From NCBI GenBank assembly GCA_016291435.1, contig JAEEXH010000022.1, forward strand, positions 1-36,258: DNA of 36,258 bases, in the 5' to 3' direction. The notes under the pieces were generated by a model that was not told the DNA's origin, did no database searches, and saw only the letters and a program-made list of their open reading frames with translations. Position 1 is the first letter of the stretch. Each line of letters opens with the position of its first letter. A program made the position numbers and the translations under genes. The stretch comes from Oscillospiraceae bacterium (GTDB lineage: Bacteria > Bacillota > Clostridia > Oscillospirales > Ruminococcaceae). Positions 21,671 to 30,456 of the stretch are shown piece after piece.

Positions 21671-23019
21671 AGCGTCTCGTCCTTTCGGCTGCCTGTCCGG
21701 AAGCTCAGCCCCAGAAAGAGGAAGAGATACGGCGCAGTGTAATACATTGTATTGCCGAAGCACGCGGAGACAAGGTAGGCAAAGGCAGCACAGAGCGCCG
21801 CGAGCGAACATGCATCCGTCTTCGCTCTGTGCTTCAGCGCGGAGCGGAAGACAAAGAACAGTCCGCAGAGATATGCGATCAGCGTCGGGATGCCGAAGAA
21901 CGCAGCATACTGCAAATATTCGTTGTGCGGGCGGTCGGTGTGGAAGACTGAGCTTGCGATGAGAATATCGGCGATGCCCTCGATACCGGAGCCGATGAGC
22001 GGATGCTCCCGGATCTCCCCGAGCGTGACGCGCCAGAGCCCCCAGCGCCCGGTGCCTGCTTCGTCCGTATTGCCGGCGCTGCCGGAGGTGATTCCCGAGA
22101 CGTCATTGCGGAAGCGGAAGAGCTTTTCGTAGATCGTGCGGTCGACCGGTGTGAGCGCCGCTGTGACAAGCAGGAGGATGCCCAGCAGCACAAGCGCGCC
22201 GGGGGAGAATTTTCTGCGGCACAGAGAGACTGCGGCTGTCAGGAAGAGGAGCCCCGCGATGCATGCGAGATAGCAGCCGAAGGTGCCGTTCAGGACGAGC
22301 GACGCGCTCCCGAGCAGAAAGCTGAGAAACGCAAAGATACGCAGCGGCTTGGTTTTCTCCAGAAGTGTCAGCGCGGCGCTGAGCACGACGGTCACAGTCA
22401 GGAAGTAGCCGTAGTGATTGTACTGGTGGAAAATGCCGATCGTATGCTCGGCAAAAAACATTTTTGTCTGCCGCACATAGGTTTCAATCACCACAGCGCT
22501 GTTCAGCAGGAAGGCGGCCGCCAGAAATGTATAGAGCAGCAGCTTCTTGACCCGCGGGGCAGAGATGACCGAAGCGGTCGTGTAATAGATGCCGAAATAG
22601 AGCAGATAGGTGAAGAGGCTCTCGTGCCTGTAAAGATCGCCGTGCAGCGCGGCGTAGGTAAAGCCGTTCAGATACGTCGAAAAGACCATGAGGAGCATCG
22701 CGGCACAGAAGCAGAGCAGCGGGAGATTGCGGCGGCAGAGCGCAGAGACCTGCGTGCCGTCGGTGCATTTTTTGCCGAGAAGCAGCAGCAGCGCAGCACC
22801 GCCGAGAAATGTGCCGATGCGCCCGGCGAAGACCGTTGCCGCCGCATAGCCGTAGGGCGCAAGATAGGTGACAAGAATCTGATAGGGGACTGTCAGGAAC
22901 AGCGCAGCCGCCGGCACCGCCGCCAGCAGCTCGATGAAGCTGCGCGGGATATTGCCGAAAAATGCCCTCGGTGTCTTTGCCTGCACGACGGCTCTGTATT
23001 GTTCACGGATGTTGCTCAT
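21667..23019 (-). CDS. O-antigen ligase/polymerase-like membrane protein
   Basis: A 450-residue protein with about twelve hydrophobic segments. The region RWGLWRVTLGEIREHPLIGS followed by GIEG and DRPHNEYLQ is the periplasmic-loop signature of the Wzy/WaaL O-antigen-ligase family. In a Gram-positive cell it would polymerise or attach exopolysaccharide or teichoic-type glycans outside the membrane. It is first in a two-gene unit with the sugar transferase, overlapping it by 4 bases, with a consensus promoter at 23055-23083. The exact glycan is unknown. Confidence 0.85.
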   Translation of the reverse strand: MSNIREQYRAVVQAKTPRAFFGNIPRSFIELLAAVPAAALFLTVPYQILVTYLAPYGYAAATVFAGRIGTFLGGAALLLLLGKKCTDGTQVSALCRRNLPLLCFCAAMLLMVFSTYLNGFTYAALHGDLYRHESLFTYLLYFGIYYTTASVISAPRVKKLLLYTFLAAAFLLNSAVVIETYVRQTKMFFAEHTIGIFHQYNHYGYFLTVTVVLSAALTLLEKTKPLRIFAFLSFLLGSASLVLNGTFGCYLACIAGLLFLTAAVSLCRRKFSPGALVLLGILLLVTAALTPVDRTIYEKLFRFRNDVSGITSGSAGNTDEAGTGRWGLWRVTLGEIREHPLIGSGIEGIADILIASSVFHTDRPHNEYLQYAAFFGIPTLIAYLCGLFFVFRSALKHRAKTDACSLAALCAAFAYLVSACFGNTMYYTAPYLFLFLGLSFRTGSRKDETL

Positions 23020-23054
23020 GCGCGCACCTCGTTTCTGCGAAATGATACTACTAA

Positions 23055-23083
23055 ATTATAGCAGAGCGGGGGTGTTTTGTCAA
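23055..23083 (-). promoter_or_regulatory. Promoter of the exopolysaccharide gene pair
   Basis: On the minus strand: TTGACA (23078-23083), 17-base spacer, TATAAT (23055-23060). TTTAGTAGTAT follows directly, recalling the TAGTAGTAA units at 688-842. Confidence 0.9.
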
Positions 23084-23098
23084 GGCGGCGGGCGGCTT

Positions 23099-23482
23099 TC
23101 AGAGCAGGATGTAACAGAGCGCGAGCAGCAGCTTCCGGTCTGCCTTATCCTGCCAGAGCATCCAGAGCAGCGCGAGCAGGAGAAGTGTCTCACCGTCCAT
23201 GCGCCGGAGACGGTCGGGGAGATCAGTGAGGAGCCCTGAAAGCTCCGGCGGGAGCAACGGTGCCTGCTGTGCGGGCGGCTTCTCCCCGGCTGCCGTATGC
23301 GGGCTGTGCAGCGGGCGCTCCGGCGGCTGCGGCGGCTGCGGCGGCTCCGGCACAGTCAGCGCAGGCGGATCCTGTCTGCGCGGGGGCGGCGGCGCATACC
23401 GGCTGCTGTCTGTCTCCGGCTGAAACCGCGGCACCATCGGTCTGCGCGGGGTGCGGCGGGAAAAAGGGTTCTGTGCAGGCAT
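23099..23482 (-). CDS. Proline-rich protein with hydrophobic C-terminus, unknown function
   Basis: A 127-residue protein. Residues 1-80 are rich in Pro, Arg and Gln and probably disordered; the C-terminal 35 residues are hydrophobic with an embedded charged turn (LLLLALLWMLWQDKADRKLL). It is third in a same-strand run of three small genes (24120 to 23099). I recognise no family. The C-terminus looks like a short helical membrane hairpin of the kind found in conserved small proteins of spore-forming Clostridia, but that is an impression only. Confidence 0.6.
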   Translation of the reverse strand: MPAQNPFSRRTPRRPMVPRFQPETDSSRYAPPPPRRQDPPALTVPEPPQPPQPPERPLHSPHTAAGEKPPAQQAPLLPPELSGLLTDLPDRLRRMDGETLLLLALLWMLWQDKADRKLLLALCYILL

Positions 23483-23517
23483 ACGGCGTCACCTCCGTTT
23501 CAGTATTGCCGCCGGGT

Positions 23518-23871
23518 TCAGTCCGTCAGCGAAGAGAGCATCCCGCTCTCGCGCAGGACACTGACGATCTGCCAGAGCCGGAGCAGCCGCAGTGCCTTCT
23601 CTGCGCGCTTTGCACGCTCCGGCGAAAGATGCGGTTTCAGTGCACGGAGCAGCACCGCATTGGCATCCGGGGGCTGTGCGCCGAGCATCCGGCTGATCCC
23701 GAGCAGCTTGCCCATATCCGGCAGCGGCAGATCGGCGCCCGGATCCGGCATGTCTCCGCCTGATGCCTCAGCGCCCTCGGGCTCCCGCAGCATCGCCGCA
23801 AGCTCCGAGAGATCCCGCATCGCTTCCGGATCGCGCAGCACCGATTGCAGCCGGCTCGTGAGATCGTCCAT
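23518..23871 (-). CDS. Small helical protein, unknown function
   Basis: A 117-residue protein: an acidic N-terminal helical part (MDDLTSRLQSVLRDPEAMRD), a Gly/Pro-rich linker and a basic C-terminal helical part (LKPHLSPERAKRAEKALRLL). There is no signal peptide or membrane helix. It starts 3 bases after the stop of the gene at 23875-24120, so the two are co-translated. No domain known to me fits; a structural or regulatory partner role is possible. Confidence 0.65.
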   Translation of the reverse strand: MDDLTSRLQSVLRDPEAMRDLSELAAMLREPEGAEASGGDMPDPGADLPLPDMGKLLGISRMLGAQPPDANAVLLRALKPHLSPERAKRAEKALRLLRLWQIVSVLRESGMLSSLTD

Positions 23872-23874
23872 CGC

Positions 23875-24120
23875 TTACCCCTTTGTCAGACGCTCGTAAA
23901 GCGCCCGTGCCTGCCTGGAATTCATGATCTGATCGAGCTTCTTCGGATTGCTGAGCACCTGCCGGAACGCCGCCTGCTCCTGCGGCCTGAGCCCCGCAAA
24001 GGCGCTGTCAAATTTGCCTGCCTGAAGCTCCTGCCGGAGCGTTTCTGCCGGAACGCCGAGCTTTGCGCTCACCGATTGCAGCAGTGCTTCCATCTGCGGA
24101 TGATCCTTCGGAATTGCCAT
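23875..24120 (-). CDS. Small helical protein, unknown function
   Basis: An 81-residue soluble protein, MAIPKDHPQMEALLQSVSAK onward, largely helical, ending MNSRQARALYERLTKG. It is first gene of the three-gene minus-strand run. AAAGGAG lies upstream of the ATG at about 10 bases. It has no cysteine, no signal and no known domain. Confidence 0.65.
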   Translation of the reverse strand: MAIPKDHPQMEALLQSVSAKLGVPAETLRQELQAGKFDSAFAGLRPQEQAAFRQVLSNPKKLDQIMNSRQARALYERLTKG

Positions 24121-24163
24121 AGTGAAAAACTCCTTTCATGAGCGGGCAAGAAATATCCCCCCA

Positions 24164-24192
24164 TTGATTTTCCTCACAATATATGATATAAT
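24164..24192 (+). promoter_or_regulatory. Promoter of the phosphodiesterase gene
   Basis: TTGATT (24164-24169), 17-base spacer, TATAAT (24187-24192). Confidence 0.8.
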
Positions 24193-24225
24193 AGAGAAAC
24201 TCAGAACAGAAAGGGAGGATTTTGT

Positions 24226-24741
24226 ATGCAGATCTGTGTTTTTTCGGATACACACAACAATTACCCTGCGGTCTGTGACGTCATCTTGCCGCACAAGGAT
24301 GCCGACCTCTTCGTCTTCTGCGGCGACGGGCAGTATGACATTGAGCGCTTCCTGCGGGAATACCCGGAATTCGAGCAGAAGCTCGTGCGCGTCCGCGGCA
24401 ACTGCGATTTCGATACCGACATCCCGCTGATGGCATCTGTCCCGCTGCCCTACGGTCACAAGCTGATCGCCGTACACGGGCATTACTACGAATCGGGCGA
24501 CTTCACGGAGCGGCTCTCTGCACTCGGCAGGGAGAACGGCGCGGATATCGTCTGCTTCGGGCATCTGCATGTGCGCATGAGCCGCAGCGTCAACGGCGTG
24601 CGGCTGTTCAGCCCGGGCAGCGCTGCCAAGCCCCGCGACGGCAAGCCCGCCGCCTTCGGTCTGATCGACATTTTCCCGAGCGGCATCCTCACCTCGCACG
24701 GCGATCTTGCCCGCTCCTCCTATGGTATGCCGCTTTGGTAA
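24226..24741 (+). CDS. YfcE/MJ0936-family metallophosphodiesterase
   Basis: A 171-residue calcineurin-like phosphoesterase with all metal ligands visible: D8 and H10 (FSDTHNN), D34 (CGDG), N59 (RGNCD), H84 and H86 (HGH), and H113 and H115 (GHLH). Family members hydrolyse phosphodiester bonds with two metal ions in the cytoplasm; natural substrates are mostly unknown. GGGAGG precedes the ATG. It is a single-gene unit with its own promoter. Confidence 0.92.
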   Translation: MQICVFSDTHNNYPAVCDVILPHKDADLFVFCGDGQYDIERFLREYPEFEQKLVRVRGNCDFDTDIPLMASVPLPYGHKLIAVHGHYYESGDFTERLSALGRENGADIVCFGHLHVRMSRSVNGVRLFSPGSAAKPRDGKPAAFGLIDIFPSGILTSHGDLARSSYGMPLW

Positions 24742-24840
24742 ATCTTGCGACAGACGCGGCGGAATATCGGAACAAATCAGAGTAAAATGCACGCATATAC
24801 GCATATTCCGAATATTCGACAAGAGAACAAAAAATTCCCC

Positions 24841-24869
24841 TTGCAATCCTGCCGGAAATATGATATAAT
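24841..24869 (+). promoter_or_regulatory. Promoter of the GH25 gene
   Basis: TTGCAA (24841-24846), 17-base spacer, TATAAT (24864-24869). Confidence 0.78.
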
Positions 24870-24932
24870 GTAATATAGGGTATCTGCGGAAACATGGATT
24901 CCGCATTCTGACAGGAAAGGAGCCGGGTACTT

Positions 24933-26363
24933 ATGAGACGGATTCTCAGACGGTTCGCAGCATGCCTGACGGCAGCCGTGATCTGTACCCTCTGCTTTGC
25001 GCAGCGGGGCATGCAGTGTCCCGATGACACAGATATGACAGCCTATGCATCGGCATATATTCCCGGCATCGACGTATCAAAATTTCAGGAGAAAATCGAC
25101 TGGGAGGCGGCTGCGGCATACGGCGAAAAGTTCGCGATCATCCGCTGCTGCAAGATCTACCACGCATACGGCGACCGCGAATACGACGAGCGCTTCATGG
25201 AAAACTACGAGGGCGCACGCGCCGCGGGGCTTGCCGTCGGCTGCTATCTCTTCACGGACGCCGTCACCTCTGCGGAATTCAAGCAGGATGTTGAGATGCT
25301 GCTGAGCCACATCGACGGGCTCACCTTTGAATTTCCGGTTTATCTTGACATCGAATCCAAGACGCGGCAGGAGCATCTGCCCTCCTCCGTTTTCACGCCG
25401 CCGCTGATCGAGGCGCTTGAGATGATCGAGCAGGCGGGTCACACCGCCGGTGTCTACGCAAACACCGCATTCTTCTCGGAGTGCATCGACCGCGAGGCGA
25501 TCACTTCCCGCGGCTATGAGATCTGGGAGGCAAACTATTTCGACTCCGTGAGCGGTCTCTCAAGCCCTGCCGGGCACAATCTCTCGGAGACTGCGGACAT
25601 CTGGCAGTATACCGGCTGCGGCAGAACGGGCGGTGTCCCGACGATGGTTGACCGCAATATCTGCTATACCTACAAGTATTTCGATCATCAGATTGCGATA
25701 GAGGACGCGGTTCTCCCCGATGAGATCCTGCGCCCGGGGACAGGCTTCCGCGTGCAGGGCAGGGTGCAGGGCGATGCGGTCATCCGCACGCTGACAGGCA
25801 CAATCAGCAATCGCGGGACGGACGTGCCTGTGCAGACCGTCACGGTCTATCCCCATGCGAAATCCTATGACATCAACGGATTTTTCAGCAAGAAGCTGGC
25901 GTTCAATTCGCTCACAGAGGGCAATTACGTTATGCGCATCACCGCCGTGGATTCCTCCGGCAAGTCTGTGACAGCGGCAGAATCGGAGTTTTCCGTGCAG
26001 GCGGAGACCACAACGGCTGTCACAACGACCGATCCCTTCTGGGGCAATCTTTCGACCGGGCCCGACGGCAGCGGCGCCATGGCAGAGGCTGTCCGCACGA
26101 TCAAGGGCAGCATGGAGGCTGCGGAAACGACCGTATCCAGAGCCGAAGTGCAGGAAGAACCGGAGACCGGCAGCACATTCCTCCGGACGGCGCTCTCGGT
26201 CTATGAGACGCTGGGCATCCGTCAGACACTGAACGATATGAAGGAAAAGAGCACCTCGCTGGCGCTGGAACGCACCCCGCTGCACCGGATCATTTCCTCG
26301 GCGAGTGACCGTGCAGATGCGCTCTATACGGCGGCAGGGCTGCTGACAGGGCGATACACATAA
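24933..26363 (+). CDS. Secreted GH25 lysozyme-like cell-wall hydrolase
   Basis: A 476-residue protein with a signal peptide (MRRILRRFAACLTAAVICTL) and a GH25 (1,4-beta-N-acetylmuramidase) domain at about 43-245. Key residues are D47 in GIDVSKFQ and the catalytic pair D139 and E141 in VYLDIE; WQYTGCG closes the barrel. A beta-rich region at about 260-355 may bind wall or sugar, and a Thr-rich and helical tail follows. Such enzymes cut the glycan backbone of peptidoglycan outside the cell. AAAGGAGC precedes the ATG at 24933. The tail beyond 360 matches nothing I know. A prophage lysin is unlikely because a signal peptide and own promoter are present. Confidence 0.88.
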   Translation: MRRILRRFAACLTAAVICTLCFAQRGMQCPDDTDMTAYASAYIPGIDVSKFQEKIDWEAAAAYGEKFAIIRCCKIYHAYGDREYDERFMENYEGARAAGLAVGCYLFTDAVTSAEFKQDVEMLLSHIDGLTFEFPVYLDIESKTRQEHLPSSVFTPPLIEALEMIEQAGHTAGVYANTAFFSECIDREAITSRGYEIWEANYFDSVSGLSSPAGHNLSETADIWQYTGCGRTGGVPTMVDRNICYTYKYFDHQIAIEDAVLPDEILRPGTGFRVQGRVQGDAVIRTLTGTISNRGTDVPVQTVTVYPHAKSYDINGFFSKKLAFNSLTEGNYVMRITAVDSSGKSVTAAESEFSVQAETTTAVTTTDPFWGNLSTGPDGSGAMAEAVRTIKGSMEAAETTVSRAEVQEEPETGSTFLRTALSVYETLGIRQTLNDMKEKSTSLALERTPLHRIISSASDRADALYTAAGLLTGRYT

Positions 26364-26374
26364 GGCGCATGCAG

Positions 26375-26417
26375 AGCGCCCCGCACAGATCAGACGGATC
26401 CGTGCGGGGCGCTTTTT
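26375..26417 (+). terminator. Terminator after the GH25 gene
   Basis: AGCGCCCCGCAC (26375-26386) pairs perfectly with GTGCGGGGCGCT (26402-26413), followed by TTTTT. Confidence 0.93.
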
Positions 26418-26432
26418 GTATATGTCGGGCGG

Positions 26433-27626
26433 TCATCGCTTCACGATCACGCCCATGATTTCTCTGCCGCAATAGCTGCATGTGTAGTTCTCGTCCACAG
26501 CGCCCGTGATCGGTGCGCCGCAGCCGGGGCACTGGTTCTTGACGATCTTCTTTGCGAGCGCCGCCGTCAGCCTGCCCTCGTGCATCTCAAAGGCACAGTT
26601 GCGGAGATAGCCGTGGCGGATTGCACGCCGCACGCTTTTCATCTTGCTGCGGTTTGTCGCGACAATGCCCATGTCGGGGATCTGCTCCACCGCGACATAC
26701 GGCTTGCTGTAACGCGCAAAATACCCTGCGCTCTCCTGTGCCGTGCGGATGCTGACTGTCTTGCGGAGGCGCAGCCATGCAAGCGGTGTCAGCACCAGAA
26801 CCAGCGCAATGCCGAACAGCATGTTGTCGAGAATATCCGCACGGATCAGCTCATAGGAGAAAAGATGATTGTCCGGATCCAGCAGGTTCTTCTGCTGATA
26901 CGCTTTGTCGAAATAATGCGAAAGCTCGGAGCCGGTATACATCAGCGTGATGACCGCGAGGCTCGCACCGAGCACAAACAGCGTCGCGAACAGCCCCTTC
27001 TTGAGCGAGAGATACTTCGCCATGTAGAACTCAGGATTGTTTCTGCCCTGCTGTGCATCGCTGGTGATGCTGAGAAACTGGTCGCCCGAGAGCACGCGCG
27101 CCGTCAGGTCGGAGCTCCCGCAATAGGAGCATGTGCCGGTGAAATAGATGCTCTTCTCGATCTCCGCGCCGCAGCTCTGACACTGGCAGCGGATCTTCTT
27201 GCTTTCGAGCACGACGCTTCTGCTGCCGTCATTCTCTGCCCGGAGCGTACAGCTTTTCATATATCGCCGGATGCAGAGCGCCGTTTCCCGTTCTGCCTGC
27301 GGCACGGTCATGCCGGTGACAGCGGCGAGGTCTGCGACAGGGACAACGCCGTCCAGATCGCCCTCAAAGCAGCGCGAGAAGAACACCGCATTCCCGATGT
27401 GATACCGCGAGCGTGCGAGCAGAATGAGGAGCAGCACTAAGAGCGGCACCATGATCAGCGAGCTTTTCATATCGACTGCGCCCCATGCGCTCTCGGGGTC
27501 GTCGCGGTAATAGACAAATTCCGAGACAATGTAATAGCCGCGCCCCAGCAGCTCGATCACCGCGAAGATCGTCAGCAGGACATTGCGGATGCGCAGCACC
27601 CGGAGCGTTTTCTCTTTCAGATACAT
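26433..27626 (-). CDS. Membrane protein with two zinc ribbons, unknown function
   Basis: A 397-residue protein. Hydrophobic helices lie at about 15-35, 55-71, 210-230 and 268-285. Two treble-cysteine zinc ribbons flank the last helices: C149-x2-C152 with C166-x2-C169 (preceded by C147), and C366-x2-C369 with C383-x2-C386 (QCPGCG, CSYCGR). Residues about 90-130 look like a small winged-helix or J-type insertion (VPVADLAAVTGMTVPQAERE). AAGGAGA lies 7 bases before the ATG, and a consensus promoter lies at 27666-27694. It is divergent from the AraC gene. Clostridia encode many such zinc-ribbon membrane proteins without known function. Confidence 0.7.
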   Translation of the reverse strand: MYLKEKTLRVLRIRNVLLTIFAVIELLGRGYYIVSEFVYYRDDPESAWGAVDMKSSLIMVPLLVLLLILLARSRYHIGNAVFFSRCFEGDLDGVVPVADLAAVTGMTVPQAERETALCIRRYMKSCTLRAENDGSRSVVLESKKIRCQCQSCGAEIEKSIYFTGTCSYCGSSDLTARVLSGDQFLSITSDAQQGRNNPEFYMAKYLSLKKGLFATLFVLGASLAVITLMYTGSELSHYFDKAYQQKNLLDPDNHLFSYELIRADILDNMLFGIALVLVLTPLAWLRLRKTVSIRTAQESAGYFARYSKPYVAVEQIPDMGIVATNRSKMKSVRRAIRHGYLRNCAFEMHEGRLTAALAKKIVKNQCPGCGAPITGAVDENYTCSYCGREIMGVIVKR

Positions 27627-27665
27627 AGCCGTTCTCCTTTTTGGCCTGTGATGTGGTACCTGTCT

Positions 27666-27694
27666 ATTATAGCAGAAAATACGTCAGTTGTAAA
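27666..27694 (-). promoter_or_regulatory. Promoter of the zinc-ribbon membrane protein gene
   Basis: On the minus strand: TTTACA (27689-27694), 17-base spacer, TATAAT (27666-27671). Confidence 0.8.
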
Positions 27695-27715
27695 TACCCG
27701 TGCGCCGAAATGCTA

Positions 27716-27744
27716 TTGACAAACAGCATGTGATATGGTATCAT
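27716..27744 (+). promoter_or_regulatory. Promoter of the AraC-type regulator gene
   Basis: TTGACA (27716-27721), 17-base spacer, TATCAT (27739-27744). It is divergent from and 21 bases away from the -35 of the membrane-protein promoter, so one bound regulator could affect both. Confidence 0.8.
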
Positions 27745-27765
27745 GATAAAAAGGGGTTGATACAG

Positions 27766-28563
27766 ATGAGAATGGACGAAATCGGCTGGCATTCGACACA
27801 CAGTGCAGATTTCAGCAATCAACGCGAGCAAGGCACAGGGGACTATGTCTTCCTGCTGATCAAGTCGCCCTGCCGGATTTTCTATGACGGGGAAATGCGG
27901 AAATATCCCGCATATACATGGATTCTCTACACGCCGGACGCCTATCAGCATTACGGTGCGGACGGGGAGGTATACAACGACGACTGGCTGCACTTTGCGC
28001 CGGATGCAGAGGAGGAAGCGATGCTCCGCGCACTCAGCATCCCGCTGAACACGCCGGTCACGCTGCCGAAAGGGACGGAACTCTCGAAGCTGCTGCGTGA
28101 TATGTGCTTTGAATATTTCTCTGTGCATCTGCACCGCATAGAAATGACGAATCTCATGTTCCGCATGCTCTTTTACCGGCTGCACGAGCAGCTCTGCCGC
28201 GTGAAGGCTGTGCCGGTCTCCGATTCCCGTGCAGTGCGTCTCAGGCAGATCAAGGAATTTGTGTTCCGCAAGCCGTTCGAGCGGTTCACGGCGGCGCGCT
28301 TTGCGGAAGAGATGGATCTCACTGTCACGGAGTTTGAGCAGCAGTATGCGGAAGAAAACGGCAGCGCCTTCGCCGATGACCTGATTCACACGCGCCTTTG
28401 CTTCATCGCCGAACAGATGCGGCTGCACGCAGACGAGGATCAGACAGTCGAGGAGATTGCACAGCTCTGCTGCTATGCCAGCGAAGCGGAGTTCACAGCG
28501 GAATTCAGCCGCTTCATGGGGCAGACCCCGCAGGCATTTCTGGATGAATGCAGAAAAAAATGA
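27766..28563 (+). CDS. AraC-family transcriptional regulator
   Basis: A 265-residue regulator. The N-terminal part (about 1-150) has the cupin-like sensing layout of the family (FLLIKSPCRIFYDGE; WILYTPDAYQHY; WLHFAPDAEE). The C-terminal part (about 165-262) holds two helix-turn-helix motifs; the second, TVEEIAQLCCYASEAEFTAE followed by FSRFMGQTPQAFLDE, is typical. The ligand is probably a sugar, as for relatives with this layout, but this is inferred. AAGGGG lies 9 bases before the ATG at 27766; the frame is open to 27700 but that includes the promoter. No transporter or catabolic gene is adjacent. The likely targets are its own and the divergent gene. Confidence 0.88.
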   Translation: MRMDEIGWHSTHSADFSNQREQGTGDYVFLLIKSPCRIFYDGEMRKYPAYTWILYTPDAYQHYGADGEVYNDDWLHFAPDAEEEAMLRALSIPLNTPVTLPKGTELSKLLRDMCFEYFSVHLHRIEMTNLMFRMLFYRLHEQLCRVKAVPVSDSRAVRLRQIKEFVFRKPFERFTAARFAEEMDLTVTEFEQQYAEENGSAFADDLIHTRLCFIAEQMRLHADEDQTVEEIAQLCCYASEAEFTAEFSRFMGQTPQAFLDECRKK

Positions 28564-28591
28564 TCGCTCCGGCGATTCTATATCAGCAAGA

Positions 28592-28622
28592 AAAGCGGCG
28601 GATCTTCGGATCCGCCGCTTCT
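28592..28622. terminator. Terminator with UUCG tetraloop between convergent genes
   Basis: AAGCGGCGGATC (28593-28604), TTCG loop, GATCCGCCGCTT (28609-28620). The C(UUCG)G loop is exceptionally stable. It is shared by the AraC and phosphoglucomutase genes. Confidence 0.85.
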
Positions 28623-28637
28623 GTGTTCCATATGGAA

Positions 28638-30371
28638 TTATGCCTCGACCAGCTTGTGCATATCTGCCTTGAGCTGCTCGCCGAGTGCGGTTGCTTCCTC
28701 CATCGTCTTGCCGGTGGTGGTGTAGTAAACCTTGATCTTCGGCTCTGTGCCGGAGGGACGCACGATGACGCTTGCATGACCCGGCAGGAAGAAGGAGACC
28801 ACATTGGACTTCGGCAGATTCGTCGGTCTTGTCTCGCCGGTCTCTGCATTTGTGAAGAGCCCGGTCTCGTAGTCCGCAGACTCGATCACATTGAGCCCGC
28901 CGATCTGCTTCGGTGCATTTGTGCGGAAGGCATCCATGATCGCCTGCATCTTGTGCATGCCGCTCACGCCCTCGAAGGCGAAGCTCTCGAGCTGATGACG
29001 GAACACACCGTATTTTGCATAGAGATTCTCACGCGCCTGCATCATGCTGATGCCCTTGGTGCGGTAATATGCAGCCATTTCCACGATCAGCATGGACGCG
29101 ACGACCGCATCCTTGTCGCGGACATAGGAGCCTGCGAGATAGCCGTAGCTCTCCTCGAAGCCGAAGATGTAGCGATCCTCCTCGCCGTCCTTCTCCAGCA
29201 TGCCGATCTGCTCGCCGATGAACTTGAAGCCCGTCAGCACATTGCGCAGCTCGACGCCGTATTCCTTCGCGATCGGAACCGTGAGATCGGTCGTGACGAT
29301 GGTCTTGACCGCAATCGGATTCTTCGGCATTGTGCCCTTCTGTGTGCGCTGCTCGCAGATATACTGGAGCAGCATTGCACCGACCTCATTGCCGGAGAAG
29401 AGCGCATAGCCGCCCTTGCCGTCCGGCACAGCGATGCCGACACGGTCGCAGTCGGGGTCGGTCGCCAGCAGCAGATCCGGCTGCACCTCATCGCAGTAAC
29501 GGAGGCCGCATTCCAGAGCCTCGCGGATCTCCGGGTTCGGATACGGGCAGGTGGTGAAGTTGCCGTCGGGCAGCTCCTGCTCCTTGACCACAGTCACATC
29601 GGAGATGCCGATGCGTCTGAGAATCTCGCGGACAGGCTTGTTGCCCGTGCCGCAGAGCGGGGTGTAGACGATTTTCAGACCGCTCGCCGCGCAGAGCTCG
29701 GTATTGATGCCCTGTCTGAGCACATTCTGATAGTATTCCTCAATCACATCTTCGGTGATATAGGAGATCATGCCGGCCTTCAGCGCTTCGTCGAAGTCGC
29801 CGCGCTTCACATCGTGGAAGGTATCGACCGCATTGATCTTGCCGATGACGGTGTTTGCGACATCGAGCGTGATCTGGCAGCCGTCTTCGCCGTAGACCTT
29901 GTAGCCGTTATACTTTGCGGGGTTATGGCTCGCCGTGACCATGATGCCGGCAGAGCATTTCAGCGCACGCACCGCCCAGGAGAGCATCGGGGTCGGCATG
30001 AGCTCGGTGTAGATATGAACACGGATGCCGTTTGCCGCGAGGACTGCCGCCGCCGCCTTTGCGAAGGTATCGGACTTGATGCGGCTGTCATAGGAGATGG
30101 CAACAGAGGGCTCTTTGAAGGAGCTGTTGACATAGTCTGCAAGACCCTGCGTTGCTCTGCAAACGGTATAGATATTCATTCTGCCGGTGCCGGCACCGAG
30201 CACGCCGCGCAGACCGCCGGTTCCGAATTCCAGATCATTATAAAAACGCTCGCGGATTGCATCCGCATCGCCCTCAATCTCCCTGAGCTCACGCACGAGG
30301 TCGGGATCAGCGGTTGCATTCTCACGCCACAGTGCGTAGAGCGCATTTTCTCTGGTCATATCATTCTGCAT
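28638..30371 (-). CDS. Phosphoglucomutase/phosphomannomutase
   Basis: A 577-residue alpha-D-phosphohexomutase. Motifs in order: substrate entry FGTGGLRGVLGAGTGRMN (about 49-66), phosphoserine loop TASHNP with S148, metal site DPDCDR, sugar loop GFEESYG, and phosphate loop RPSGTEPK near the end. It interconverts glucose-1-phosphate and glucose-6-phosphate, linking glycolysis to UDP-glucose and wall or capsule sugars. AAAGGA lies 8 bases before the ATG at 30371; the ATG at 30380 overlaps it and the frame up to 30449 lies in the promoter. It may supply precursors for the exopolysaccharide genes, though it is a separate unit. Confidence 0.95.
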   Translation of the reverse strand: MQNDMTRENALYALWRENATADPDLVRELREIEGDADAIRERFYNDLEFGTGGLRGVLGAGTGRMNIYTVCRATQGLADYVNSSFKEPSVAISYDSRIKSDTFAKAAAAVLAANGIRVHIYTELMPTPMLSWAVRALKCSAGIMVTASHNPAKYNGYKVYGEDGCQITLDVANTVIGKINAVDTFHDVKRGDFDEALKAGMISYITEDVIEEYYQNVLRQGINTELCAASGLKIVYTPLCGTGNKPVREILRRIGISDVTVVKEQELPDGNFTTCPYPNPEIREALECGLRYCDEVQPDLLLATDPDCDRVGIAVPDGKGGYALFSGNEVGAMLLQYICEQRTQKGTMPKNPIAVKTIVTTDLTVPIAKEYGVELRNVLTGFKFIGEQIGMLEKDGEEDRYIFGFEESYGYLAGSYVRDKDAVVASMLIVEMAAYYRTKGISMMQARENLYAKYGVFRHQLESFAFEGVSGMHKMQAIMDAFRTNAPKQIGGLNVIESADYETGLFTNAETGETRPTNLPKSNVVSFFLPGHASVIVRPSGTEPKIKVYYTTTGKTMEEATALGEQLKADMHKLVEA

Positions 30372-30428
30372 GGTGTTCATCCTTTCAGCTATACAGTTAG
30401 CATGATCTATTCTTTTACACACATATCC

Positions 30429-30456
30429 ATTATAGCATATTTTGCGCATTTTGCAA
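30429..30456 (-). promoter_or_regulatory. Promoter of the phosphoglucomutase gene
   Basis: On the minus strand: TTGCAA (30451-30456), 16-base spacer, TATAAT (30429-30434). Confidence 0.7.

Noticed and set aside
20306-21742. Plus-strand frame of 478 codons opposite the sugar transferase
   Set aside because: Antisense shadow; no start signal and no protein-like pattern.
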